From assembly GCF_014297445.1 (NCBI RefSeq), contig NZ_JACORU010000001.1, positions 186,001 through 250,000 on the forward strand: a stretch of DNA of 64,000 bases, written 5' to 3'. The notes beneath the pieces were generated by a model. That model did no database searches, was not told the origin of the DNA, and was given only the letters and a program-made list of their open reading frames with translations. The first letter of the stretch is position 1. Every line of letters starts with the position of its first letter. This stretch comes from Ramlibacter albus. GTDB lineage: Bacteria; Pseudomonadota; Gammaproteobacteria; Burkholderiales; Burkholderiaceae_C. Of the stretch, positions 43,531 through 52,822 are shown piece after piece. The translations under genes were made by a program, and so were the position numbers.

Positions 43531-44018
43531 GGTACGATCATCCTGCTGGAGGGCGCCGCGTCGGCCTCGCCGAACGCCCCGAAGCCGCGCAACTTGGATT
43601 CCAGCAGCGAGAACACCCGCATGCATGCGTCGAGTTCCCGCGCGTCAATCCCACGGAACAACTCTGTCCGCAGGGAGTCAGTCACCGTGCGGATGCGCGC
43701 CAGTCGGGGCCTTGCCTTCGCCGTCAGTCTGACGGCCTTCGCCCTGCGGTCACCGGGCACCGCCGTGCGCTCTATCAGCCCCTCCGCCTCGAGCCGGTCG
43801 AGCATGCGGACCATACTGGGGTTTTGCACGCCGATTGCGGCAGCCAGAGCGGCTTGCGTCACGGGCTGGTCCATGGTCTGAAGCCGCAGCAGCGCCAACC
43901 ACTGGGCGTCGGTCGAGCCGTGCTCCGCCAGTCGCCGATCGATTTCGGCACGCCAAAGCCTCGATACCCGACCTAGCGAGTTTCCGAACTGCTCATGGGC
44001 TCTCGAACGCGATTCCAT
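43527..44018 (-). CDS. MarR-family repressor of the EmrAB-like operon
   Basis: A 163-residue MarR-type winged-helix protein. The DNA-binding region is QAALAAAIGVQNPSMVRMLD followed by the wing TAVPGDRRAKAVRLTAK. It is the first gene of a marR-hlyD-mfs operon with 4-bp and 8-bp overlaps, the EmrR-EmrA-EmrB order. Phenolic or salicylate-like ligands usually release such repressors. A short palindrome lies about 50 bp upstream. Confidence 0.9.
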   Translation of the reverse strand: MESRSRAHEQFGNSLGRVSRLWRAEIDRRLAEHGSTDAQWLALLRLQTMDQPVTQAALAAAIGVQNPSMVRMLDRLEAEGLIERTAVPGDRRAKAVRLTAKARPRLARIRTVTDSLRTELFRGIDARELDACMRVFSLLESKLRGFGAFGEADAAPSSRMIVP

Positions 44019-44066
44019 TTGTGCATTGCACAGCTTGTTTGAGCCTAAAGGATAGCATGCTCATAA

Positions 44067-44078
44067 TTAGCTGGCTAA
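44067..44078. promoter_or_regulatory. Candidate MarR operator
   Basis: TTAGC-TG-GCTAA is a perfect 5-base-arm palindrome in the AT-richer stretch 49 bases upstream of the marR start codon. MarR sites commonly have TTAG/CTAA-type arms. It is short and could be chance. Confidence 0.4.
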
Positions 44079-44184
44079 CCATTTCGCGCTCTAGGAGGTG
44101 AACGCGAATTCAAGACGGACACTAAGCCGCGAGCGAGGGCGCCAGCATCCAGCATCAGGATGTTGAGCTCCCATGTCGCGCCCG

Positions 44185-44994
44185 TCAGGACGGGACGCCG
44201 ACTGTGCGCGCGGCCGCGAAACTCGATTCAATCTCCCGGGCGGTCGCCAGGACATCGGCGCCGTAGCGCTTGATCGCCAGGGCCATGGACAAGGCCTTGA
44301 GGGAGAAGATGACGTTGAAGCACGCGACCACCCGGCCCTGGTGAAGCACCGGGGCCGCCAGCGCCCCGAAGCCAGGTTGGCGCGTCCACTCGCCATCGTT
44401 GGCGCCAAAACCGCGCTCGCGCGTGGTCTGCAGCACGCGCCTGAGCGTACGTGTATCCCTGGCCATTTCTCCATATCTGTCATCACGCAAAGCCATCATT
44501 TCCAGGAGCAATTCGCGTTCATCGTCAGGACAGAACGCAAGGTAGGCCCGGCCGGTAGCCGTCGGCAGCAGAGGAGTGTGATCGCCCACCGTTCCGGGGT
44601 GAAAGCTCAGGGGACTGAAGGAATGTGTCGAGAAACGAATGACCATCCTCTCCTCTTCGCGCGTCACCAAGTCGCTTGGCCAAAGAATCTTTTGGGTCAG
44701 CCTGCGCAGCGCCGGCGCCGCTGCTGTGCATGCACCGGTCTCGTCGCGGAAGCCGGCCGACAACTGCTGGACGCGAAAGCTCAGCCGGTAATGATTCCCG
44801 TCTTCCGCAGGGTGCACGAATCCTGTCGCGCTCAACGTCTCGAGCAACCGCTTGACCGTGGATCGGTGGAGTCCCGTGGCCCTCGCAAGCTCGACAGCAG
44901 ATGCGACGCCGCTACTCAGCTTGTTCAATTCGCAAAGGACCGCAAGCCCCCGCGTCAGGCCCTGCACATGGCGGTACGTATTGCTGTTCGGCAT
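44185..44994 (-). CDS. IclR-family regulator of operon C
   Basis: A 269-residue IclR-family regulator. The winged helix is at residues 10-70 (SAVELARATGLHRSTVKRLLE) and the effector domain follows. It is divergent from the CoA ligase that starts operon C, with 87 bp between. A perfect 17-bp palindrome touches its start codon, so autoregulation is likely. MhpR- and HmgR-like IclR proteins respond to aromatic acids. Confidence 0.88.
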   Translation of the reverse strand: MPNSNTYRHVQGLTRGLAVLCELNKLSSGVASAVELARATGLHRSTVKRLLETLSATGFVHPAEDGNHYRLSFRVQQLSAGFRDETGACTAAAPALRRLTQKILWPSDLVTREEERMVIRFSTHSFSPLSFHPGTVGDHTPLLPTATGRAYLAFCPDDERELLLEMMALRDDRYGEMARDTRTLRRVLQTTRERGFGANDGEWTRQPGFGALAAPVLHQGRVVACFNVIFSLKALSMALAIKRYGADVLATAREIESSFAAARTVGVPS

Positions 44995-45011
44995 GGTTCA
45001 CATTGTGAACC
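44995..45011. promoter_or_regulatory. Perfect palindrome abutting iclR, probable operator
   Basis: GGTTCACA-T-TGTGAACC is a perfect palindrome with 8-base arms around one base. It begins at the base next to the IclR start codon and lies 71 bp upstream of the CoA ligase start. IclR-family operators are often palindromes of about 15-17 bp in such divergent regions. Confidence 0.65.
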
Positions 45012-45081
45012 GAATGTTGGCTGCGCTGGTGAAGGGCCCGAAAAGAAATTACCGTCGCCGATACGTCAAACACTTTCGCCA

Positions 45082-46635
45082 ATGTTCCTTCGCGACTACA
45101 TCGGGCGGTGCGCCGCCACATTCCCAGACGACATTGCCTACAAGAGCGGTGAACGTTCGCTGAGCTGGGGCGAGGCCGATCGTCGCAGCACGGCGCTTGC
45201 TGGCGCGCTTCAGTCACTGGGCCTTCGCAAAGGCTCCACGGTCGCGATCCTTTCGAGAAACCGCCTGGAGATCGCCGAGCATTGGCTTGCGTGCCTCAAG
45301 GCCGGTATGTTGCGCGTCGGGATCAATCGACGGTACTCTGAAAAAGAGGTCCTGCATCTCCTGGAGGATTGCGCGGCGGGTGCGGTTCTCGTCGATGCCG
45401 ATTGCGCGCCGCTGCTCTCGAGCCATTTCGAGACGCTGCGAACCAATGGGACGCATCTCATCGGATTCGGATCCGCTCATGGGATGGTGTTCGACTATGA
45501 AGCGCTGATCGCACAGCAGCATCCTTCGCAGGCTCCGGAGCTCTCTTCGGAAGATCCCGCGCTGATTGGCTACACGTCCGGATCCACGGGGTTGCCGAAA
45601 GGGGTGCTCCTGACACAGCGCAATGTACGTGAATTTGCGATCCACCTGAGCCTCGCCGCAGGATTCGTGAAGGATGACGTGCGCTTGCCGTTCATGAATC
45701 CAGCGGGTGTGAACATCGCCAACACCTGCGCGAATCTCGTCACGGGGATGACTACCGTGATCGAGGAGTTCAATGCGGAAGACTTCCCCAGGCTCGTGGC
45801 CGAGCACGTCGTCACCTGCGCGAGCCTGGCCCCGACCATGCTTCGGCGTGTCATCGATGTGGTGCGACGCGGGAACACAGACATTCGCTCGTTGCGTCAG
45901 GTGATGTATGGCACGATGCCCACTCCGCCCGCGCTGATTCGCCAGGCGTACGACGCGTTGGATTGCACCTTCCTCCAGCTCTATGGCGCGTCCGAGTCGA
46001 GTGGCCCGGTGACGGCGCTGCGCGACAGCGAGCACCGGCGAGCCATCGCTAGCGAGCCCGAACTTCTCGCGTCGGTCGGACGCGCACTCCCGCATGCGGA
46101 GGTTTCGATCAGGGACGATGCGGGACGCGAAGTGCCGCGCGGAGAACTGGGAACAGTGTGGCTGGGTGGGCCGACGATCATGTCGGGATACCTGAATCTT
46201 CCCGATGAGACGGCCGCGTCGCTTCACGGCTGCTGGCTGCGCACCGGCGACCTCGGGCGCATGGACGGATCCGGCTACATCTTTCTCGGTGACAGGAAGA
46301 AGAACATGATCATCAGCGGCGGGATGAATGTCTATCCGGCAAGCGTGGAAAACGCTTTGGCCGAGCATCCCGCAGTAAGCGAGGCGGTCGTGGTCGGAGT
46401 TCCTCATCCCGAATGGGGAGAGGCGGTCGTCGCACTGGTCACGCTTTGGCCCGGAGCCACGGTAGCCCCGGAGGAGCTCGTTTCGCATTGCCGCAGGGCC
46501 CTGCCGCGGTGGGAGGTGCCGAAGCACGTCGGCATTACTGCGGCTCTTCCCCATGGCTTCACCGACAAGGTCGACAAGAAGGCAGCACGCGCGCAACTCA
46601 TATCAGCCGGCCTGCCGTGGAACGTGGAGGTATGA
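45082..46635 (+). CDS. Acyl-CoA synthetase (AMP-forming), IpfF-like
   Basis: A 517-residue ANL-superfamily ligase. The P-loop is YTSGSTGLPKG; motif A5 reads YGASESSG instead of the usual YGMTE, with Ala-Ser replacing Met-Thr; the C-terminal Lys is in FTDKVDKKA. The ATG at 45082 aligns with the sibling starts, while the long open frame upstream is the shadow of the iclR gene. It is the first gene of operon C and overlaps the Rieske alpha gene by 4 bp. Confidence 0.87.
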   Translation: MFLRDYIGRCAATFPDDIAYKSGERSLSWGEADRRSTALAGALQSLGLRKGSTVAILSRNRLEIAEHWLACLKAGMLRVGINRRYSEKEVLHLLEDCAAGAVLVDADCAPLLSSHFETLRTNGTHLIGFGSAHGMVFDYEALIAQQHPSQAPELSSEDPALIGYTSGSTGLPKGVLLTQRNVREFAIHLSLAAGFVKDDVRLPFMNPAGVNIANTCANLVTGMTTVIEEFNAEDFPRLVAEHVVTCASLAPTMLRRVIDVVRRGNTDIRSLRQVMYGTMPTPPALIRQAYDALDCTFLQLYGASESSGPVTALRDSEHRRAIASEPELLASVGRALPHAEVSIRDDAGREVPRGELGTVWLGGPTIMSGYLNLPDETAASLHGCWLRTGDLGRMDGSGYIFLGDRKKNMIISGGMNVYPASVENALAEHPAVSEAVVVGVPHPEWGEAVVALVTLWPGATVAPEELVSHCRRALPRWEVPKHVGITAALPHGFTDKVDKKAARAQLISAGLPWNVEV

Positions 46636-47921
46636 CCGTGGAACAAGTGGACAAGGCCGTGAAGCGGGAATTGAACTACGCCGCGATCGTCCAGGACGAC
46701 CGCGTGCATGGGAGTGTCTATTGCGACCCCGCCGTCTTCACCGACGAGATGGAGCGCATTTTCTACTCCAGCTGGGTGTACGTCGGGCACGAGAGCGAAA
46801 TCCCCAATCCGGGTGACTACGTGACGCGGCGCATCGGACGCCAGCCCATGATCCTTATCAGGGACACGGACTCGCAGGTGCATCTGCTGCATGATCGCTG
46901 CCCGCATCGAGGCAACCGTCTCACGCAGCGAGACAAAGGCCACATGCGCAACCTGGTGTGCAGCTATCACGGCTGGGCCTTCGACGCACGCGGGCAGTTT
47001 CTGAGCATGCCGGCCCCTGCGAGTTTTCCGCATGGCTGCGAGAACGAGCGTCACATGCGTGCGGCTTCCCGAGTTCAAACCTACGGCAAGTTCATCTTCG
47101 CGAGCTTGGCCGCGACTGGCGAGTCTCTCGAGGACCACCTTGGCAACGCACGCCAGTGGATCGACATGCTCAACGGACTTTCACCGACGGGGCGGATACG
47201 GCTCGATGCCGGCTGGATGAAACACAGGATCGCGGGCAACTGGAAAGGGCTGGCGGAAAACCAGGTCGACGGCTATCACCTGGCGCATGTCCATGGCTCT
47301 CTCCTGCGTGCCAATCGCGACTTCACGACGATGCGCGACCGCTCCGACGAGTCCGCGACGCGGTTGCGAGACAGGGGGCATGGGCACGTCGAGATTGACT
47401 TTGCTCCCGACTTTCGCCGCAGGCAGGCGCTGCTGGGTTGGAGCGGGGATGTCGCTCCTGAAAGGGTTCCGGCCTACGTCGCTGCAATGAAAGAGGCATA
47501 CGGTGACGAGGAGGCCGTCAGACGCCTGACCGATGGACCGCCTCACGCAGTCGTCTTTCCGAATCTCTTCCTGGCCGAGATGAACGTCATGATGATCGAA
47601 CCGGTGGGACCCCACGAAACCATCCAGCACAGCACCGCGGTGATCCTGGAAGGCGGGGCCGAGATGAATTCGCGCACGCTGAGGCGGTGCGAAGGGGCGC
47701 TTGGCCCGGCGGGCATGCTTGTCGCAGACGACGCGGAGATCGCGGACCTTCAGCGGCAGGGTATGGCAAGTGCCCAGCCGGAGTGGCTGTTGCTGCGGCG
47801 TGGCATGCAGAGCGAAGTGACGGACCCGGATGGCTCGCGCAGCGGCGACCTGAAGGATGAAACGCCCCAGAGAGGATTCTGGAGGCACTATCGCCACGTG
47901 ATGTCGAGGGCGTGCGAATGA
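46632..47921 (+). CDS. Rieske aromatic-ring dioxygenase alpha subunit (Ipf-type set 3)
   Basis: A 429-residue large subunit. The Rieske ligands are Cys90/His92 (CPHRGN) and Cys110/His113 (CSYHGW); the iron-site histidines are in ENQVDGYHLAHVH. It starts at the ATG overlapping the ligase stop and ends overlapping the beta start. Compared with its paralogues the C-terminal WLDLSRG motif is changed to WLLLRRG, and GNWKGLAENQ replaces NWKMLPENA, so it is the most divergent of the four. Confidence 0.88.
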   Translation: MTVEQVDKAVKRELNYAAIVQDDRVHGSVYCDPAVFTDEMERIFYSSWVYVGHESEIPNPGDYVTRRIGRQPMILIRDTDSQVHLLHDRCPHRGNRLTQRDKGHMRNLVCSYHGWAFDARGQFLSMPAPASFPHGCENERHMRAASRVQTYGKFIFASLAATGESLEDHLGNARQWIDMLNGLSPTGRIRLDAGWMKHRIAGNWKGLAENQVDGYHLAHVHGSLLRANRDFTTMRDRSDESATRLRDRGHGHVEIDFAPDFRRRQALLGWSGDVAPERVPAYVAAMKEAYGDEEAVRRLTDGPPHAVVFPNLFLAEMNVMMIEPVGPHETIQHSTAVILEGGAEMNSRTLRRCEGALGPAGMLVADDAEIADLQRQGMASAQPEWLLLRRGMQSEVTDPDGSRSGDLKDETPQRGFWRHYRHVMSRACE

Positions 47922-48394
47922 CGGCGTCGTTCGACGAAGCGGCCGTGCACCGCTTCCTGTTCAAGGAGGCCCGCCTGCAGGACGAGCACCGCTACGAGGA
48001 GTGGGAGGCGCTGTGGGCGGAGGAAGCGCACTACTGGGTGCCGCTGGGGGAGGAAGGGGAGCCGGAGAGCAGGATCTCGATCATCAACGACAACAGAGCG
48101 CGGATCGCCGGCCGTGTGCGCCAGTTGATGACCGGGCGTCGCCACGCCCAGAGCCCGGCATCGCGCATGCGCCGCGTGATTGGCAATATCGAAGTCGGAT
48201 CATTCGACGGGGACACTGTTCGCGTCGAATCCAACTTCCTGCTGATCGAACACCGCCGAGACACCACCCGGCAATGGGCCGGGAGGACCCTTCATGTCTT
48301 GCGCCCTGTCGATTCGGACTTCCGGATGTTGGTGAAAAAGGTATCGCTTGTCGATGTGGAAGCGCCGATTCCGACCTTGGCATTTCTGATTTGA
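47918..48394 (+). CDS. Rieske dioxygenase beta subunit (Ipf-type set 3)
   Basis: A 158-residue small subunit with KEARLQDEHRYEEWEALW, EAHYWVP, SRMRRVIGNIE and the ending PTLAFLI. It is coupled to the alpha gene by a 4-bp overlap. The thiolase-like gene begins 2 bp after its stop. Confidence 0.88.
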   Translation: MTASFDEAAVHRFLFKEARLQDEHRYEEWEALWAEEAHYWVPLGEEGEPESRISIINDNRARIAGRVRQLMTGRRHAQSPASRMRRVIGNIEVGSFDGDTVRVESNFLLIEHRRDTTRQWAGRTLHVLRPVDSDFRMLVKKVSLVDVEAPIPTLAFLI

Positions 48395-48396
48395 CA

Positions 48397-49566
48397 ATGC
48401 ATCCTCGTCGCACCGTCATCATCCGCGGCTTGGGCACCGCGGGTCTGTCGCGCGCCCAACCGCTGGACGCCAACGAACTCGCCATCGGCGCGATCGACGA
48501 TGCACTGAGAGACAGTGGCCTTGCTGCGAGCGACGTCGATGGCCTGTTGATCAGCCGCAGTCCCGTCGCATCGGACCCTGCGCCCGGCCTCGGACTGCAT
48601 CGCGCCGCGGCCTTGCCGGCGTTGCGATTGCTGCAGGTCCTGGATGGCGAGGGAACCAGCGCCCTGCAGATGATCCAAGCCGCCACACAAGCAATCGCCC
48701 ACGGCGCGGCAACGAATGTCATCTGCGTCTTCGCCGATGCGCCGCTTCGGGGCGGAAAGCGCGGGTCGCAAGCGTTCGGCACCACGCGCGTCACTCGTGG
48801 AATTGGGGGCCTGCGCTACAGCAGCGGGGCTTTCGGTGCGGCTTCCATCTACGCGATGGCGGCACAACGCCACATGGACCGATTCGGAACCACCCGTGCG
48901 CACCTTGGAGCAGTGGCCATTTCGACGCGCCAGTGGGCGTGCATGAATCCGTCTGCCCTGTTTCGGGAGCCGTTGACGATGGAGGCCTACCTCTCGGCCC
49001 GGAAAGTGGCAGAACCCTTCGGGTTGTTCGACTGCGCAGTCCCGGTGGATGGCGCAGTGGCGGTGTTGCTTGGACCGGGGACCGGATCGTATCGGAAGCC
49101 GCCCGTCCAGGTGATGGGTTGCGCACAGGCCCACGAGCCGGCAGCATGGCCGCACGACTCGGGCGATGGCCCCGATTCGGCGGCAACACGCGCATTCCGC
49201 GCCGCGCTCGAGTCGGCGCGGGTCGCCAAAAGCGACGTCGACATGCTGCAGTGCTACGACGCATTTACCTTCATGACCCTGCAGGCCCTCGAAGACTTCG
49301 GCTTCTGCGCGGCGGGGGAGAGCGGCGGCTTCGTCGCCGACGGCCAGACATCTCCGGGAGGCCCCCTGCCTGTCAACACGGGCGGCGGCCATCTCTCGGG
49401 CTTCTACTTGCAAGGGATGACACCCATTGTCGAGGCAGTACTCCAACTCAGAGGTGAGGCCGGCGCGCGCCAATGTCCGCGTAGCGACGTTGCCGCCGTA
49501 ACCAACACCGGGGGCTATTTCGACCACCACGCTTGCCTGGTTCTCGGCTCGGCAGCCACGCTTTAG
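48397..49566 (+). CDS. SCP2-thiolase-like acyl-CoA lyase without nucleophilic Cys (IpfD-like)
   Basis: A 389-residue thiolase-fold protein. The nucleophile segment reads DGEGTSALQM, with Ser where a thiolase has Cys. GGGHLSGFYLQGMTP and YDAFTFMTLQAL match the paralogue at 26233, and the C-terminal loop VTNTGGYFDHHA lacks the second Cys. Its position after a CoA ligase and Rieske alpha-beta pair and before a DUF35 gene gives the order ligase-A-B-D-E, with the full set of ipfABDEF functions. It likely removes an acyl-CoA side chain from a dearomatised diol. Confidence 0.85.
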   Translation: MHPRRTVIIRGLGTAGLSRAQPLDANELAIGAIDDALRDSGLAASDVDGLLISRSPVASDPAPGLGLHRAAALPALRLLQVLDGEGTSALQMIQAATQAIAHGAATNVICVFADAPLRGGKRGSQAFGTTRVTRGIGGLRYSSGAFGAASIYAMAAQRHMDRFGTTRAHLGAVAISTRQWACMNPSALFREPLTMEAYLSARKVAEPFGLFDCAVPVDGAVAVLLGPGTGSYRKPPVQVMGCAQAHEPAAWPHDSGDGPDSAATRAFRAALESARVAKSDVDMLQCYDAFTFMTLQALEDFGFCAAGESGGFVADGQTSPGGPLPVNTGGGHLSGFYLQGMTPIVEAVLQLRGEAGARQCPRSDVAAVTNTGGYFDHHACLVLGSAATL

Positions 49567-49574
49567 ACCGTTCG

Positions 49575-50021
49575 ATGCCCTCCACGCCCACCAAACCATT
49601 TCCGCAGCCCGACTCGGCCAGCACGCCGTTTTTCCAGGCGCTGCGCGATCGACGACTGCTCGTGCAGCGTTGCGTCCACTGCGGTCTTTACGCACTCGGC
49701 AGCTATCGTTGCCGCACCTGCAGGCATGCGGTGGAGTGGCAACCGGCGAGCGGCCGCGGCGTGGTCTATACCCATACACGAGTCCATCTGGCCTATCACC
49801 CTGCATTCGAGTCACACGTTCCCTACGACGTGGTCCTGGTGGCTTTGGCCGAGGGACCGCACCTCATCGCCGGATTCCGCGACGAACGCCGTCGCGGACC
49901 GCATCCAGGCATGCCTCTGGTCGTTGCGTTCGAATCGGCCAACGACACCTGGTTGCCCTACTTCGTTCCCGAAGAGCCGGCGCATCGATCCGGCGTCGCA
50001 AATAACCTGGAGACACCATGA
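49575..50021 (+). CDS. DUF35 zinc-ribbon/OB-fold protein (IpfE-like)
   Basis: A 148-residue protein with zinc-ribbon ligands Cys33, Cys36, Cys46 and Cys49 (CVHC, CRTC) and an OB-fold from SGRGVVYTHTRVH. The start MPSTPTKPF lies 8 bp after the thiolase-like stop; an earlier in-frame start would overlap it. Expected to be the second subunit of the thiolase-like lyase. It overlaps the next tctC gene by 4 bp. Confidence 0.85.
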   Translation: MPSTPTKPFPQPDSASTPFFQALRDRRLLVQRCVHCGLYALGSYRCRTCRHAVEWQPASGRGVVYTHTRVHLAYHPAFESHVPYDVVLVALAEGPHLIAGFRDERRRGPHPGMPLVVAFESANDTWLPYFVPEEPAHRSGVANNLETP

Positions 50022-50992
50022 CACGTCTTGCCCGATGGCTTGTTTTCCCGCTGGTCGTAGCCTGCTTCGCTGCAAGCGGCTTTGCGCACGCTCAAGGCTG
50101 GCCCTCCCGCCCGGTGAAGCTGATCGTTCCCTACCCGCCGGGCGGCATCGGCGATGGAATCGCGAGAGCGTTGGCTTTGCGGCTCTCTGCGAAGACGGGG
50201 CAGCCTTTTGTCGTCGAAAACCAGCCGGGCGGCAACCAGATTCCCGCGACTGCCGCTATGGGCCGCTCAGCACCGGATGGTCACACGCTGCTGCTCGCAA
50301 GCCCTACGAACCTGATCCTCAACCCCTTATTGCAAAAGGCGATCCCTTATGACGCCGACAAGTTCACGCTGATCAGCACTGTCGCCACCTCACCATTCTT
50401 CGTCCTGACAGAACCGAAACTTCCTGCGAACTCCATCCCGGAGCTGATTGCGTTGGCCAAGTCGAAGCCAGGAGCACTGGCTTACGGGTCCAATGGCGAA
50501 GGCAGTTCCTCACACCTCGCGGTGGAACTGTTCAACCAGATGGCCGGTATCCGGATGACGCACGTGCCCTACAAAGGCACTTCGCAGACCAACATCGACC
50601 TGATGAACGGTACGCTCCAGCTCGTGTTCTTTCCCGCGGTCGGCAGCCTTCCGCTTGTCAAGGACGGCAGACTCAAGCTTCTGGCGGTGACCAGCGGACG
50701 CCGCTCGGCTGCGGCTCCCGATGTTCCGACCATCGCCGAAGCCGGTCTGCGCGACTACGTGGTCGAAGTCTGGTTCGGACTCGCGGGCCCGGAAGGGATG
50801 CCCAAGCTTCTGACGGAACAGATTGCAGCCGCCGTTCGACAGGCACTCGAGGATCCGGCGCTGAACCGCGACTTCGCCGCTCAGGCGGTCGAATTTGAAG
50901 GGAGCACGCCGGAGGCGTTCAGAAGTTCGCTCCAGCGCGAACGCAAGCTCTGGGCATCGTTGGTGCGAACTCTCAACCTCAAACCGCAATGA
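50018..50992 (+). CDS. Bug/TctC-type binding protein
   Basis: A 324-residue periplasmic binding protein with a Sec signal (ARWLVFPLVVACFAASGFAH) and mature start GWPSRPVKLIVPYPPGG. VVENQPGGNQ and SAPDGHTLLLA are the ligand-loop motifs. The start overlaps the DUF35 stop and its end overlaps the next Rieske alpha start, both by 4 bp, placing a transport protein in the middle of coupled oxygenase genes. Confidence 0.9.
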   Translation: MTRLARWLVFPLVVACFAASGFAHAQGWPSRPVKLIVPYPPGGIGDGIARALALRLSAKTGQPFVVENQPGGNQIPATAAMGRSAPDGHTLLLASPTNLILNPLLQKAIPYDADKFTLISTVATSPFFVLTEPKLPANSIPELIALAKSKPGALAYGSNGEGSSSHLAVELFNQMAGIRMTHVPYKGTSQTNIDLMNGTLQLVFFPAVGSLPLVKDGRLKLLAVTSGRRSAAAPDVPTIAEAGLRDYVVEVWFGLAGPEGMPKLLTEQIAAAVRQALEDPALNRDFAAQAVEFEGSTPEAFRSSLQRERKLWASLVRTLNLKPQ

Positions 50993-52305
50993 AGCCGCAA
51001 ATCCAGTCCCCGCGGAACGGGGATTCGCCCCCCCGGGAAGCCTTTCATGCGGACTATCGGTCGCTGGTGCTTCGCGACCGGATCCACAGCAGCGTTTACA
51101 CCAGTGACGAGGTGTTCAACGAGGAACTGCGCCGGATCTTCTATGAAGGCTGGGTCTACGTCGGGCACGAGTCGGAGGTCCCCAACGCCGGAGATTTCGT
51201 CACACGCACAATCGGATTGGAGCCCGTCCTGATGGTGCGAGATCTGGACGGTACCGTTCGCGTTCTCTGCAACCGGTGCACGCACCGAGGAAACATGTTG
51301 CGCAAAGCGGACCGCGGAAATGCGAAAGTCCTCGCGTGCAGTTACCACAACTGGACATTCACGCTTTCGGGCGAATTGAAGTCCTTCCCGTTCCCGAGTG
51401 GCTTTGCCGCGGACCGCGCCGCACTGAATCTGGCTCGCCCTGAACTCGTCGACAGCCATCAGGGGTTCGTATTCGCGAGTTTCTCCGCCGAAGCGGGACC
51501 GCTTTCCGCGCATCTGGGCCGCGGCGCACGAATCCTCGACCGCGCAGCCCGGATGTCTCCGGCCGGCAAGCTCCGCCTCACGGCGGGGTGGGTGCGGCAC
51601 CACATGTCGTGCAATTGGAAAATGCTGCCCGAGAACGCGACGGACGGCTATCACGCGACGGCCCTGCACTCATCGTTCTTCAAGGTGTTCAGGACTCAAT
51701 ACGACAGCGCGATGGCACAGGAAAAGGAGCGCGTCGCCGAAACCATCGACTGGGGAGGCGGCCATGTGGAGCTGAATTTCGCCAAGCGCTACACGAAGCC
51801 TCTGGAATGGCTCGGGTCGAGCGAGGAGCGACTGCCGAATTACGTCGCAGAGATGGGGCGCGCTTACGGAGACACCGAGGCCAGAAAAATCCTGCTGGAA
51901 GGTCCGCCGCACGCTTCCATTTTTCCCAACCTCTTCATCGGCGAAACGAATGTCGTCATCTTTCAGCCTTTGTCGGCGAATGCGTGCGTGCAATGGCACA
52001 CGCCCATTCTCCTGGACGGCGTAGAGGAGAGTCTGAACACGCGGTTCATCCGGCAGTCCGAAGGCGCGATGGGACCATCGGCATTTCTGTTGCCCGACGA
52101 CAGCGTCGTGTCAGAGCTGCAGCAGATGGCGATGTCCGGACGAGGGGGATGGCTCGACCTCAGCCGCGGTCTCAACCGCGAGGAGTACAGGGATGGCGTC
52201 GTGGTGAGCCACGGTACGGACGAGGTGAGCAACAGGGGCTTCTGGAAGCACTATGTCGATGTCATGCAGCGAAGCGGAGGGTTGATTGATGGCGCCGACC
52301 ATTGA
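50989..52305 (+). CDS. Rieske aromatic-ring dioxygenase alpha subunit (Ipf-type set 4)
   Basis: A 438-residue large subunit. The Rieske ligands are Cys97/His99 (CTHRGN) and Cys117/His120 (CSYHNW, with Asn in place of the usual Gly or Ala); the iron-site histidines are in ENATDGYHATALHSSF. WLDLSRG, NRGFWKHY and FVTRTIGLEPVLMV make it closest to the alpha at 20244. It overlaps the preceding tctC gene by 4 bp and the beta gene by 17 bp. Confidence 0.88.
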   Translation: MKPQIQSPRNGDSPPREAFHADYRSLVLRDRIHSSVYTSDEVFNEELRRIFYEGWVYVGHESEVPNAGDFVTRTIGLEPVLMVRDLDGTVRVLCNRCTHRGNMLRKADRGNAKVLACSYHNWTFTLSGELKSFPFPSGFAADRAALNLARPELVDSHQGFVFASFSAEAGPLSAHLGRGARILDRAARMSPAGKLRLTAGWVRHHMSCNWKMLPENATDGYHATALHSSFFKVFRTQYDSAMAQEKERVAETIDWGGGHVELNFAKRYTKPLEWLGSSEERLPNYVAEMGRAYGDTEARKILLEGPPHASIFPNLFIGETNVVIFQPLSANACVQWHTPILLDGVEESLNTRFIRQSEGAMGPSAFLLPDDSVVSELQQMAMSGRGGWLDLSRGLNREEYRDGVVVSHGTDEVSNRGFWKHYVDVMQRSGGLIDGADH

Positions 52306-52780
52306 AGAACGCGTGGAGGTCGAGCAGTTCCTTTTTGAGGAAGCGCGACTCGCCGACGAGGCCAGGTACTTCGAATGGGAGTCACTGGTCGATGATGACA
52401 TGCTCTACTGGGTTCCACTAGGTGACGGAAGCGAGAATCCTGCCAGCCAGATTTCGATCACTCGCGACAACCGCCAAAGACTGGCGAACCGGATCAAGCA
52501 GCTCGCGACGGGTAAACGGCCGGCGCAGTCCCCGGCGTCGCCCATGCGGCGAGTACTGTCGAACATCCAGATTCGAAAGGCTGCGGTGGACGAGTTCGAG
52601 GCCGGATGCAATTTTGTGCTGTACGAGCTGAGGGTCCAGTCGACCGGCCAGCTGCTGGTCTGGCCGGGCCGCGCCGAATACCGGATCCGGAGAAAGGGCT
52701 CCGGACTGCTGATGTTTTTCAAGAAAGTGACGTTGGTGAATGCCAGCGAACCGCTGCCGAGCCTTGCATTCATTATCTGA
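52289..52780 (+). CDS. Rieske dioxygenase beta subunit (Ipf-type set 4)
   Basis: A 163-residue small subunit: EEARLADEARYFEWESL, DDMLYWVP, SPMRRVLSNIQ and the ending PSLAFII. The ATG at 52289 is used; it lies inside the 3' end of the alpha gene, 17 bp overlap. It closely parallels the beta at 24109. Confidence 0.87.
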   Translation: MAPTIEERVEVEQFLFEEARLADEARYFEWESLVDDDMLYWVPLGDGSENPASQISITRDNRQRLANRIKQLATGKRPAQSPASPMRRVLSNIQIRKAAVDEFEAGCNFVLYELRVQSTGQLLVWPGRAEYRIRRKGSGLLMFFKKVTLVNASEPLPSLAFII

Positions 52781-52822
52781 AGCCTCGCCCGAGCTAGCCA
52801 TCCCCCACCGCGGAGAAATTCC

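Noticed and set aside
48001..48396. N-terminal extension of the thiolase-like protein
   Set aside because: It overlaps the beta-subunit gene in another frame; the ATG at 48397 matches the paralogue's start.
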